15,552 bases of DNA from positions 1 through 15,552 of the forward strand of contig JALOAB010000030.1 of assembly GCA_023229045.1 (NCBI GenBank), given 5' to 3'. The position numbers and the translations under genes were made by a program. The DNA comes from Fidelibacterota bacterium. GTDB taxonomy: Bacteria; Fidelibacterota; UBA2242. Under the pieces are notes generated by a model. It was not told where the DNA came from, made no database searches, and worked only from the letters and a program-made list of their open reading frames with translations. Of this stretch, positions 8,267 through 15,436 are shown piece after piece. Position 1 is the stretch's first letter; each line of letters opens with the position of its first letter.

Positions 8267-8440
8267 TCATTCATCGGAATCTTTATTTTCATCAAGATCG
8301 GCTTGACAAACCCCATTTTTATCTACCAACCGGTTTAGCAATTTACAGTGCAGTGCGATAAAAGTTCGGCAGGTGACGGAGCCGTCCGCCAACTGGTCGG
8401 GAAATTCCGCATATTCACATGATAAATCACAATATTTCAC
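8267..8440 (-). CDS. 57-residue cysteine-rich small protein upstream of uvrC
   Basis: A GTG-initiated frame on the minus strand encodes 57 residues, starting M/VKYCDLSCEYAEFPDQ and ending in an acidic tail (DLDENKDSDE). Cysteines are at 4, 8, 24, 32 and 45, beginning with a CxxxC pair, which suggests a small metal-binding or Fe-S protein or a disulfide-stabilised domain. No transmembrane segment or signal peptide is visible, so it is probably cytoplasmic. An in-frame TGA lies five codons upstream, so GTG 8440 is essentially the only start. No good ribosome binding site is seen. It ends 41 nt before uvrC, is co-oriented with it, and fills most of the gap after the efflux terminator. The ordered composition (Cys spacing, aromatic and Leu pattern CRTFIALHCKLL) looks selected, not random. 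I do not recognise a named family; the metal-binding idea is inference. Confidence 0.65.
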   Translation of the reverse strand: MKYCDLSCEYAEFPDQLADGSVTCRTFIALHCKLLNRLVDKNGVCQADLDENKDSDE

Positions 8441-8454
8441 TTCGCTACCCGGTC

Positions 8455-8470
8455 AATTTGCCCGCAAATT
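8455..8470. promoter_or_regulatory. Palindrome upstream of the cysteine-rich ORF (operator-like)
   Basis: AATTTGC (8455-8461) and GCAAATT (8464-8470) are perfect inverted arms separated by 2 bp. The spacing suits a dimeric regulator better than an RNA hairpin. It sits 15-30 nt upstream of GTG 8440 and downstream of the efflux terminator, where control of the uvrC cluster would be expected. The binding protein is unknown. Confidence 0.35.
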
Positions 8471-8478
8471 TAAAATGA

Positions 8479-8518
8479 AAACGGGTAGAATCAAATTGAA
8501 CTGTCATCCTACCCGTTT
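8479..8518 (-). terminator. Intrinsic terminator of the efflux operon
   Basis: AAACGGGTAG (8479-8488) and CTACCCGTTT (8509-8518) form a perfect 10-bp stem with a 20-nt loop, 14 nt past the stop of the RND pump gene. On the minus strand the stem is followed by a T-rich run (TTTTCATTTT). This fits a rho-independent terminator ending the tetR-to-pump transcript, although the loop is longer than usual. Confidence 0.75.
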
Positions 8519-8532
8519 ATGTCAAAATTCGA

Positions 8533-11500
8533 TTATTTTATTAAAGCAATATCAAAATCATCCGGACGACCAATCGGGCGCATTTCAATCTTATGTTTCT
8601 TTATCGCTCTTTTCAACGAAATCTGTTCGAAAAAGAGATAAACAATCGGTACCAGTATCAGGGTAAAAATCGTCGCAAAAATCAATCCGCCGATAACCGC
8701 TCTGCCCAGAGGAATCCAGATTTCAGCGCCCGAACCAAGATTAAGCGAAAGCGGGATCATACCGAAAATGGTGGTAAGAGCCGTCATCAACACCGGTCGC
8801 ATACGCCTTTTCCCGCTGACTAAAATAGCCACCCATAAATCCATACCGTGCTTTTCGCGCATCTGGTTAATGTAATCTACCAACACAATGCCATTATTAA
8901 CGACGATACCGATGAGTAATACGCATCCGATCAAGCCGGTAACACTCATTGTAGTACCGGTAATAAAAAGCATCCAGACGGCGCCAATCATAGCCAGCGG
9001 AACCGTAAACATTATGATAAACGGATCAAGTAAAGATTCGAATTGTGAGGCCATAACCATATACACCAGTAAGACCGAAACCAATAAAGCGATACCGAGA
9101 TACATAAACGATTCCTGTTGCATTTCGGCTGTGCCGCCGATTTCCCATCTGAAATCCGATGGAAAAACTATCCGATTCATCTCGGCATCAATATCCTGAG
9201 TGACACTCTGCAAATCGCGACCACTGATCGAACAACTTACGGAAATCATTCGTTCCTGATCTTCGCGGGTAATACTTACAGAGGCTTGACCGGATTTGAT
9301 TGTAGCAACGTTCTTAATCGGAATCTGGGCGCCGGTCGGTGAGGCAATATAGATATTTTCCAGATCAGTTTTAGATTGCCGGGCTGATTCATCCAATTGC
9401 ACCAGCACTTCGTATTCCCGGCCCCCTTCCCGAAACTGGGTTGCCACCCTGCCTTTTATGCTGGTTTCAATAGTCGAGGCGACTTGGTAGACCGATAATC
9501 CCAGCGCGGCGATACGATCACGGTCAAGAATTATTTGATATTCCGGTTTTGGGCGACTATAGCTTTTCTGGACATCAATAACGCCTTTGATTTTCGAAAT
9601 CTGATCGGCAACCTTTTCGGCCAACGTTATCGCAACATTTCGGTCATATCCGAATATTTTAATTTGGATATCGCCCTCACTTCCGAACATCATGTCACCT
9701 TCGGAAATCCGGATTACGGCGCCCGGTATTTTCTCAAAACGACGCCGCAACGCTTCCTTTATTTCATCAATACTTCGATCGCGCTCCTTAACATCCGGTA
9801 AATTGATCGAAATACTGCCTTTATTTGTGGAAGAAGACCCAAAAATCGCACCGAATCCGGAACTCGATCCAAAATCGGATTGAATATTAATGGCTTCCGG
9901 GACCGCCTGACGGACTATTTCTTCGACTTCTATGAAGGTCTGATCAGTGGAAGTCAGAGAAGCGCTCGTTTCTCTTTCCACCGTAATCGTCATATAGGAT
10001 TGGTCAACATCAGAGATAAATTCACCACCAATACGTGGATAAATCAGGATTGTAGCAATGATTACAATTACCAGTCCTGATAAAAATAGTTTTTTATGCC
10101 CCAGAAAATAGTCCAGTACTTTAACATACCAATTTTCCAGTCCTGCAATGATACTGCTGATTCCTCGATCCAGGCCAGAGAATATTTTTGACTTATACTG
10201 TCTTTCCTTCGTGAGCATGCGTGACGACATTAACGGAATCAGTGTCAGCGCCACTACTAATGAAGTCGTTAATGATACTACAATCGTAACGACCATATCC
10301 TTGAACATGATTCCTGCAATTCCGGGCACAAATAAAATCGGAACGAAAATCGCGATCGTAGTCAGAGTCGAAGCCGTGATTGCCATAGCAACTTCGCTTG
10401 TACCTTCATCCGCCGCAACCCGAATTGGTTCGTTATTTTCGTGATGTCGAAAAATATTTTCCAGCACAACGATGGCATTATCGACCAACATACCAATTGC
10501 CAGAGCCAGTCCAGCCATGGAAATCACGTTCAGTGACAGTTTCATCTGATACATAATAAAAAAGGTCACAATTACCGAAATCGGGATAGAAATCGTGGCA
10601 ATCAACGAACTTCTCAGGTGTCGCAGAAAAAAGAACAATACTACAAAACATAATAAAACGGCCTGCATCGCCGTATTTACCAGATTATCTAATGAGAGAG
10701 TGATGAATTCTGAGGCGTCGTAAATCGTATCAAACCTAGTCCCCTGCCCAATTTTTTCAGTAATGGACGGTAGCTCTTTACGAACGGCTTTAGCGGTCTG
10801 GACGGTGTTTGCATCGGATTGCTTCTGGATAAAAATAACCATGGCGTTCTGACCGTTGTTGCGGACGACCTGGACCTGATCCTTAAAACCGTCAATTACC
10901 CGGGCGATATTTTTTACATAAATCGGGTTGTTGTCTTTTACACCGATTACGGTATTTTCAATCTGGGAAACGCTGGTGTATTCACCGTAAGTGCGCACCG
11001 AATATTCGGTATATTCATCATTAATTATGCCGCCGGGAATCTGCAGATTCTCGACTCCGAGAGTTTGTACAAGCTGATTAATGGAAACGCCATGCGCGGC
11101 TAATTTGTTAGGATCTGCCAGCACCTTGATTTGGCGCTCCATCCCGCCCGAAGTGCTGGCGGAAGCAACGCCATTTATCCGTTCCAGGCGTGGTTCGATT
11201 TGTTCGCTTGCCAAAGTGCGTAATTCAGCCATTCCTAATTGATCGGAACTTAATACGATAAACATAATCGGTTGCATCGATGGATCGAAAGCAAATGTCG
11301 TCGGAGCGCTGGCATCCTGCGGCAGATAATCACGCACCATATCGATATTTTTTCTGACATCGATTTCAGCCTGGTTCATGTCCGAACCCCAATCGAATTG
11401 AACTATCAATGCCGCAACGCCTGAAGACGAATATGAAGTTAATTCCTTGATATTCTTGGTTGAAATTACGGCTTTTTCCAATGGTCGGGTCAGGGAGTTT

Positions 11501-11679
11501 TCGATATCATCTGGTCCTACACCGGTATAATTACTAAAAACCGCGATAATCGGTAAAGTAATATTTGGATAAAGATCTATTTTTAAACTGGATAAACCGA
11601 ATAATCCGGCGCCGATCAAAATCAAATAGATCATTGTGACAGTAATGCCACGCTGGATCGATAAATTGGATAATTTCAT
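8533..11679 (-). CDS. RND efflux pump, inner-membrane permease (HAE1 type, AcrB-like)
   Basis: This is the proton-driven inner-membrane pump of a tripartite efflux system, expected to be a trimer exporting hydrophobic or amphiphilic compounds. The product is 1048 residues, normal for AcrB-like proteins. The first membrane helix is at about 12-30. The porter domain begins with SLKIDLYPNI and DDIENSLTRPLEKA. A hydrophobic block with GMLVDNAIVVLENI at about 396-409 is transmembrane helix 4, and GIVVNNGIVLVDYIN at 924-938 is the counterpart of helix 10. The usual Asp-Asp pair is Asp400-Asn401, and the helix-10 Lys of AcrB is Asn here; similar variants occur in other HAE1 pumps. The start overlaps the adaptor stop by 4 nt (ATGA) with AGGGG 6 nt upstream, indicating translational coupling. 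Substrates cannot be inferred. Confidence 0.96.
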   Translation of the reverse strand: MKLSNLSIQRGITVTMIYLILIGAGLFGLSSLKIDLYPNITLPIIAVFSNYTGVGPDDIENSLTRPLEKAVISTKNIKELTSYSSSGVAALIVQFDWGSDMNQAEIDVRKNIDMVRDYLPQDASAPTTFAFDPSMQPIMFIVLSSDQLGMAELRTLASEQIEPRLERINGVASASTSGGMERQIKVLADPNKLAAHGVSINQLVQTLGVENLQIPGGIINDEYTEYSVRTYGEYTSVSQIENTVIGVKDNNPIYVKNIARVIDGFKDQVQVVRNNGQNAMVIFIQKQSDANTVQTAKAVRKELPSITEKIGQGTRFDTIYDASEFITLSLDNLVNTAMQAVLLCFVVLFFFLRHLRSSLIATISIPISVIVTFFIMYQMKLSLNVISMAGLALAIGMLVDNAIVVLENIFRHHENNEPIRVAADEGTSEVAMAITASTLTTIAIFVPILFVPGIAGIMFKDMVVTIVVSLTTSLVVALTLIPLMSSRMLTKERQYKSKIFSGLDRGISSIIAGLENWYVKVLDYFLGHKKLFLSGLVIVIIATILIYPRIGGEFISDVDQSYMTITVERETSASLTSTDQTFIEVEEIVRQAVPEAINIQSDFGSSSGFGAIFGSSSTNKGSISINLPDVKERDRSIDEIKEALRRRFEKIPGAVIRISEGDMMFGSEGDIQIKIFGYDRNVAITLAEKVADQISKIKGVIDVQKSYSRPKPEYQIILDRDRIAALGLSVYQVASTIETSIKGRVATQFREGGREYEVLVQLDESARQSKTDLENIYIASPTGAQIPIKNVATIKSGQASVSITREDQERMISVSCSISGRDLQSVTQDIDAEMNRIVFPSDFRWEIGGTAEMQQESFMYLGIALLVSVLLVYMVMASQFESLLDPFIIMFTVPLAMIGAVWMLFITGTTMSVTGLIGCVLLIGIVVNNGIVLVDYINQMREKHGMDLWVAILVSGKRRMRPVLMTALTTIFGMIPLSLNLGSGAEIWIPLGRAVIGGLIFATIFTLILVPIVYLFFEQISLKRAIKKHKIEMRPIGRPDDFDIALIK

Positions 11680-12818
11680 AGACTACCCCTCTTAGCAACA
11701 ATATCTACTATCGAGGAATCCAGTAAATTGTGTTGTCCGGTAGTCACCAGCAATTCATTCTCGGATAATCCATCAAGCACTTCCACAAAATTGCCATCGA
11801 TAATGCCGGTTGTGATATCTCTTCTAAGAGCGATAGTATCCCTGACAACGTACACATATCGGTCAACTATGACCTGACTATTGGTTAATTCGCCTCCCAA
11901 ATATTCGAGCCGGGTATTCTCAAGAATGGCATATTTGGGTACGAGCAATGCATTCTCACGCCGCTCTACCACTACCTCTACCCTGGCAAACATTCCCGGT
12001 CGCAATTTTAATTCAGGGTTATCAATTAACACTTCGGCTCCAATAGTGCGGGTCAACGGATTCAATGTTGGATTTAACTTGGAGATTACACCTTCAAAGA
12101 TTTCATCGGGAAAAGCTTCGACTCTGATATGGGTACTCTGTCCGATTTTTACCAGGTCTATTTGATTTTCAACCACTTCGATCTGGATTTTTACCTGATC
12201 CATTTTTACAATCGTAAAAAGTGGTATGGAAGGAGCGGCAAGATCACCCTGTTCCAGTAAGCGTGATGAAACGGTTCCTGAAATCGGAGCAGTGATGGAA
12301 CAATCGCGCAACTGGGTTTTCGCATTCGCCAAAGCCGCTTCCAGTTGTTTAACGGCTGATCGAGCCGCACCATATTGGGCTTTAACGCCATCATATTGGG
12401 ACTTGCTGATTGCTTTTCCCTCATATAGACGTTTGATCCGTTTCCATTCCGTGTCAACATTCTTATATTGGGCCTTGGCTGACTCAAGACCGGCTTCAGC
12501 CTGAATGACAGCCTGACGAATTATCTCACTATCAACCACTGCCAGCACTTGTCCTTTTTTTACGACATCACCGATTTCAACCTTCATACTAACAATTCTG
12601 GTCGGGACGGTCGAATAGACTTTCACTTCCTGAAGTGCGGAGATATTCCCCAAAAATCCGATTTTGGATTCGATCGAACCGGTAATAATATCCATCACTT
12701 CGATTGGAACCTTGACGACACTTTCAGTTTTGGTCGTTTTTTTTGACTGACCACAAGCTCCAAGCATTATTACTATACTCAGAATTCCTACTAATGCGAT
12801 ATCCGCTTTTCTCAACAT
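11676..12818 (-). CDS. RND efflux periplasmic adaptor lipoprotein (AcrA-like)
   Basis: This is the membrane fusion protein linking the RND pump to the outer-membrane channel. The product is 380 residues. A signal peptide ends in the lipobox LGAC, so Cys22 should be lipidated and anchor the protein in the inner membrane. A first lipoyl half is at about 65-97. A long coiled-coil hairpin covers about 98-172, with Ala/Gln/Lys heptads in its two arms, followed by the second lipoyl half with ITAPISGTVSSRLLEQGD at about 175-192. Beta-barrel and membrane-proximal domains follow, with LRPGMFARVEVVVERRENALLVP typical of the family. AGGAGA lies 7 nt before the ATG. It sits 15 nt after the TolC-like gene and overlaps the pump gene by 4 nt. 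The TAP-type lipoprotein organisation is clear. Confidence 0.95.
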   Translation of the reverse strand: MLRKADIALVGILSIVIMLGACGQSKKTTKTESVVKVPIEVMDIITGSIESKIGFLGNISALQEVKVYSTVPTRIVSMKVEIGDVVKKGQVLAVVDSEIIRQAVIQAEAGLESAKAQYKNVDTEWKRIKRLYEGKAISKSQYDGVKAQYGAARSAVKQLEAALANAKTQLRDCSITAPISGTVSSRLLEQGDLAAPSIPLFTIVKMDQVKIQIEVVENQIDLVKIGQSTHIRVEAFPDEIFEGVISKLNPTLNPLTRTIGAEVLIDNPELKLRPGMFARVEVVVERRENALLVPKYAILENTRLEYLGGELTNSQVIVDRYVYVVRDTIALRRDITTGIIDGNFVEVLDGLSENELLVTTGQHNLLDSSIVDIVAKRGSL

Positions 12819-12833
12819 CTTTATCTCCTGAAA

Positions 12834-14228
12834 CTATAACTGGTTAATGGCTTTTTTCAAATTTGCTAATGCGACATTGTATTCGAACAATGATTGCTGA
12901 TAATTCATTTGGGCTTGTTGAACAGCCAGATCAGCGTTTAATATATCCAGCTGAGTACTGCTCCCTTCCGAATACATCAAATGAGCCAGACGCTGGGCTT
13001 CCTTTGCCTGTTCAATGGTCTTTTGTTGGGTCTGAACTTTTTCCAGAGCTTCCTGCATCGTGTAATAAGCACTCTTTACTTCCAGCTTGATCGAATTGAT
13101 CAATGATTCCGCCTGATGTTCAGTCTCTTTTACGGCAATTTTTGCCTGTTGATATTTTGCACTGTTTTTCATCCCTGAAAAAAGTGGGACACTGATGCTG
13201 ATAGAAGAATTAAAAGATTTGTTAAAGTCTTCACTATTGAAGTTAAGATCATTACGCATTCCCTGATACTGATAACTGGTTCCAAAAACAACTGTAGGTA
13301 AAAATGAAGCTTTTGATAATGAGACCTGCTTTTTAGTAATACTTTTTTGATCATTTAACATTTGAATTTCAGGTCTTGATATTAACGCTATTTCCATTAA
13401 CTCTTCGAGTGATTTAATAGTCAGTTCCGAATAATATAATTCCAGTTCTTCAACAAAATTTAATTCTATTGATTCATCAATGCCCATGATCATTCTTAAT
13501 CCAGACTCTGATAAACGAAAATTATTTTTAGCTGAAGCCACAAAAGGTTTGGTATTAGCTACCTGGACTTCAGCTCGGAGTAAATCGAAATTGGATGCTT
13601 TACCAACATTGTAGAATTTATTAACCTGTTCCAGGTTTTGCTCAGCTGATTGAAGGGCTTCTTGAAAGACAGTGAGAGTTGATTTTGTAAAAAGAACTCG
13701 ATAATAAGAGGATGTTAGTTCGTTTAGCACATTCTGCTCGATAGATTTGAACTGCAATTGAGCAATATTATATCCTAATTTTGAAATATTATAACCATTT
13801 CTAATAGTGCCACCAAGATATATCGGTTGTTGTAATTGTATACCGGCGATAAGGACATTTTCAAGACCAAAAGCCATCTCAAGATATTCTGGTTGTGGTG
13901 TGAATGTCGGAACTAAACCGGTAGTGTAAAGATTGTAAAATAAACTATCAAACGGTGCTTTTAGGAAATTAGGTATCCTATTTTTCTGAAGTGCCCAAGC
14001 ATGTTGGAGATTCGAATAAGCGTTGATTGTTGGTAGCAAATTCCCTCTCGCTTCAATGACATGTCTACTGGCTTTGTGAACACCTTCCCGAGCAAGTTTT
14101 AAACTTGGATTCCGCTCAAGCGCAATTTCCCGGGCAGTTTTCAGATCAAGATTAAGGATTTCGGCCCTTATCGTTGAAAACAAAGCCAGAATTATTAAAA
14201 ATCCATATGTTTTTAAAATTAATCTCAT
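12834..14228 (-). CDS. TolC-family outer membrane efflux protein
   Basis: This is the outer-membrane and periplasmic channel of the tripartite efflux system, expected as a trimer. The product is 464 residues with a signal peptide of about 22 residues (hydrophobic GFLIILALFS, then TIRA before the mature start). The mature N-terminus, LDLKTAREIALERNPSLKLA, is the hallmark of OEP proteins. Long Gln/Ala/Leu-rich helices and an internal duplication follow; the second repeat begins about LEELMEIALISRPEIQML. The C-terminal helical section (LAHLMYSEGSSTQLDILNAD) is the expected equivalent of the first. AGGAG lies 7 nt before ATG 14228. It starts 9 nt after the tetR stop and is 15 nt before the adaptor, so the three components and the regulator form one transcript. 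Confidence 0.95.
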   Translation of the reverse strand: MRLILKTYGFLIILALFSTIRAEILNLDLKTAREIALERNPSLKLAREGVHKASRHVIEARGNLLPTINAYSNLQHAWALQKNRIPNFLKAPFDSLFYNLYTTGLVPTFTPQPEYLEMAFGLENVLIAGIQLQQPIYLGGTIRNGYNISKLGYNIAQLQFKSIEQNVLNELTSSYYRVLFTKSTLTVFQEALQSAEQNLEQVNKFYNVGKASNFDLLRAEVQVANTKPFVASAKNNFRLSESGLRMIMGIDESIELNFVEELELYYSELTIKSLEELMEIALISRPEIQMLNDQKSITKKQVSLSKASFLPTVVFGTSYQYQGMRNDLNFNSEDFNKSFNSSISISVPLFSGMKNSAKYQQAKIAVKETEHQAESLINSIKLEVKSAYYTMQEALEKVQTQQKTIEQAKEAQRLAHLMYSEGSSTQLDILNADLAVQQAQMNYQQSLFEYNVALANLKKAINQL

Positions 14229-14237
14229 AATTAGCTC

Positions 14238-14834
14238 CTAAGAATTCCGTTTTTGTACACCTTCAGTCAAGGTATCAATAATTTTTTTGGCATTATTATC
14301 ATTTAATTGGTCGATTCCGTGTGAAAAATAGTACGCAATGTGATTATTAATGGCGCCCGTAAAACAAAATAAAAATGTCTGCTCATCGATATCAGACCTG
14401 AAATACTCCCTGGTTTTCCCCTCATTAATAATTTTTTTCAGTACCATTTCACCTCTTTTAATATTCTCGAAAAAACTAATATTGATCCCGGTCGGCATGT
14501 TGCGCGTCGCAACATTAATCAGAAATTTGGCAATTTCCGGATGCTGGCGAACTCCGGCAAATTGCTTTTTTATTATTTCGGTTAGTTTCTCAACCGGATT
14601 TAGTTTGGTTTTTTCGATTCCATCAAGAAGCTGAAAAAGATTTTCGCCGATCGCTTTGACAATTTCAATAAATAGGGCTTTCTTATCAGGAAAATAATAA
14701 TATAAGGCTGGTTTGGTAACCTGGCATGCTTCGGCGATTTCACGCATCGAAGTCGCTTCAAAGCCTTTATCGGCAAAGAGTTTAGCCGCTGTTAATAAGA
14801 TTTTATCTCTGGTTACATTTTCATCTCTCATCAT
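14238..14834 (-). CDS. TetR/AcrR-family transcriptional regulator of the efflux operon
   Basis: The product is 198 residues, usual for the family. The N-terminal DNA-binding domain contains KILLTAAKLFADKGFEATSM followed by REIAEACQVTKPALYYYFPDK (about residues 31-51), the canonical TetR helix-turn-helix with its YYYFPDK end. The rest is a variable helical ligand-binding and dimerisation domain. It is the first gene of the operon, 9 nt before the TolC-like gene, and an 18-bp palindrome lies 21-38 nt upstream of its start. The likely role is autorepression of the whole operon, relieved by a pump substrate. Two adjacent ATGs (14834 and 14831) are possible; GGATTGA precedes both, giving slightly better spacing to the second. 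The inducer is unknown. Confidence 0.93.
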   Translation of the reverse strand: MMRDENVTRDKILLTAAKLFADKGFEATSMREIAEACQVTKPALYYYFPDKKALFIEIVKAIGENLFQLLDGIEKTKLNPVEKLTEIIKKQFAGVRQHPEIAKFLINVATRNMPTGINISFFENIKRGEMVLKKIINEGKTREYFRSDIDEQTFLFCFTGAINNHIAYYFSHGIDQLNDNNAKKIIDTLTEGVQKRNS

Positions 14835-14854
14835 TCAATCCATCTATTAAACTT

Positions 14855-14872
14855 ACTTACCGGTCGGTAAGT
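14855..14872. promoter_or_regulatory. TetR operator palindrome
   Basis: ACTTACCG (14855-14862) and CGGTAAGT (14865-14872) are perfect 8-bp inverted arms around a 2-bp centre, 21-38 nt upstream of the tetR start. The CCGGTCGG core is typical of operators bound by TetR/AcrR-family repressors. Binding here would block a promoter or the 5' leader of the efflux operon. No unambiguous -35/-10 pair was assigned. Confidence 0.75.
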
Positions 14873-15135
14873 TAATCAAGTCTCAAACATCTACCAACAA
14901 ATTTCGCGTCGTTTTGTTCCATCCTTTAAAAAATCTATTTTTTTCTATATATATAAAAACGTGTTACGACTAAGAATTCCTGAAAAAGGTTGTCAGCAGG
15001 TTAATTATGACGGAATAAAATGTGTTATATATCAATCGATCTTTGGATTACTTGATAAAACAATCCTATTTATAAAACCAACCTAAATATATCCACAAGA
15101 AGCCCATTGATTTTTGAATTTACCGACAGAATATC
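14873..15135. other. AT-rich intergenic region, no gene recognised
   Basis: This stretch separates the efflux operator from the tRNA promoter. It contains a poly-T/AT alternation at about 14938-14959 (TTTTT, then TATATATA, then AAAAA) that could be an UP-type element or bent DNA for the divergent efflux promoter. The longest open frames are trivial. Nothing else can be supported. Confidence 0.5.
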
Positions 15136-15164
15136 TTGTCTTATCGGGACAATTATTTTAAACT
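15136..15164 (+). promoter_or_regulatory. Putative sigma-70-type promoter of tRNA-Ser
   Basis: TTGTCT (15136-15141) and TAAACT (15159-15164) are separated by 17 bp and end 12 nt before the tRNA. Each matches the consensus at 4 of 6 positions. The -35 half is also part of a small inverted repeat, TTGTC/GACAA (15136-15140 and 15148-15152). Confidence 0.45.
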
Positions 15165-15176
15165 ATGGCGCTTTTT

Positions 15177-15263
15177 GGAGAGATGTCCGAGTGGTTTAAG
15201 GAGCACGCTTGGAAAGCGTGTGTAGGCTTACACCTACCCGGGGTTCGAATCCCCGTCTCTCCG
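15177..15263 (+). tRNA. tRNA-Ser (anticodon GGA)
   Basis: This is a complete class II tRNA of 87 nt. The acceptor stem GGAGAGA (15177-15183) pairs with TCTCTCC (15256-15262), and G15263 is the discriminator expected for Ser. The anticodon stem CACGC/GCGTG encloses the loop TTGGAAA, giving anticodon GGA at 15211-15213, which reads UCC and UCU. A long variable arm (about 15221-15238) and a T-arm CGGGG-TTCGAAT-CCCCG (15239-15255) complete the serine identity. CCA is not encoded (CTT follows the discriminator), so it must be added after transcription. The 3' half of this gene is duplicated downstream. Confidence 0.97.
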
Positions 15264-15380
15264 CTTAATAGTTAAAAATTTCGCACAGGATCGAATCCCA
15301 AATTTTTAAAATCTCAGATATTCAATATTAAATTGATTGTTATAGATAAGACAAAACATTTAGGCTAACACCTACCCGGG
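15247..15380 (+). repeat. 134-bp exact direct repeat, copy 1 (begins inside the tRNA-Ser T-loop)
   Basis: Bases 15247-15380 recur identically at 15419-15552, an offset of 172 bp. Copy 1 starts at the GAA of the tRNA T-loop, covers the tRNA 3' end and an AT-rich spacer, and ends in the duplicated variable-arm and T-stem sequence. The base before each copy differs (C against G), so the left boundary is real. The right boundary is unknown because copy 2 runs off the window. Confidence 0.9.
15272..15309 (+). repeat. AT-rich hairpin enclosing a T-arm-like stem-loop
   Basis: TTAAAAATTT (15272-15281) pairs perfectly with AAATTTTTAA (15300-15309). Inside the loop, GGAT-CGA-ATCC (15288-15298) forms a second small stem that matches a tRNA T-arm (GGTTCGAATCC) except for one base. 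It lies 8 nt after the tRNA and may help terminate or process its transcript, though no T-run follows. It recurs at 15444-15481. Confidence 0.55.
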
Positions 15381-15436
15381 GTTCCCTGCCTGCGTGACTG
15401 CGTCAGCAGTCAGGCGGGGAATCCCCGTCTCTCCGC
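15361..15436 (+). pseudogene. Partial tRNA-Ser duplicate (3' half) interrupted by a 34-bp insertion
   Basis: Bases 15361-15384 match the tRNA variable arm and T-stem (15223-15246) at 23 of 24 positions. Bases 15419-15436 match the rest of the T-arm and acceptor 3' strand. Between them lie 34 extra bases placed between TTC and GAA of the T-loop. The 5' half, D-arm and anticodon are missing, so this cannot be a functional tRNA. A third copy of the start (15533-15552) is cut by the window end. Confidence 0.85.
15385..15418 (+). repeat. 34-bp GC-rich palindromic insertion in the duplicated T-loop
   Basis: The insertion folds as CCTGCCTG (15385-15392) with CAGGCGGG (15411-15418) and ACTGC (15397-15401) with GCAGT (15406-15410), a GTCA loop and a 4-nt CGTG bulge. 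Together with the flanking T-stem it makes a hairpin of about 20 bp spanning 15378-15426. The composition is much richer in GC than the surroundings. It resembles short palindromic repeats of the REP or MITE class, without coding capacity. Confidence 0.7.

Noticed and set aside
8373..8666. Plus-strand 97-residue ORF across the efflux terminator
   Set aside because: It overlaps the real pump gene, the terminator and the minus-strand small ORF in antisense, and its composition is not protein-like.
15272..15309. Intrinsic terminator of tRNA-Ser
   Set aside because: The stem is almost all AT and no T-run follows, so it is listed only as a hairpin of uncertain role.
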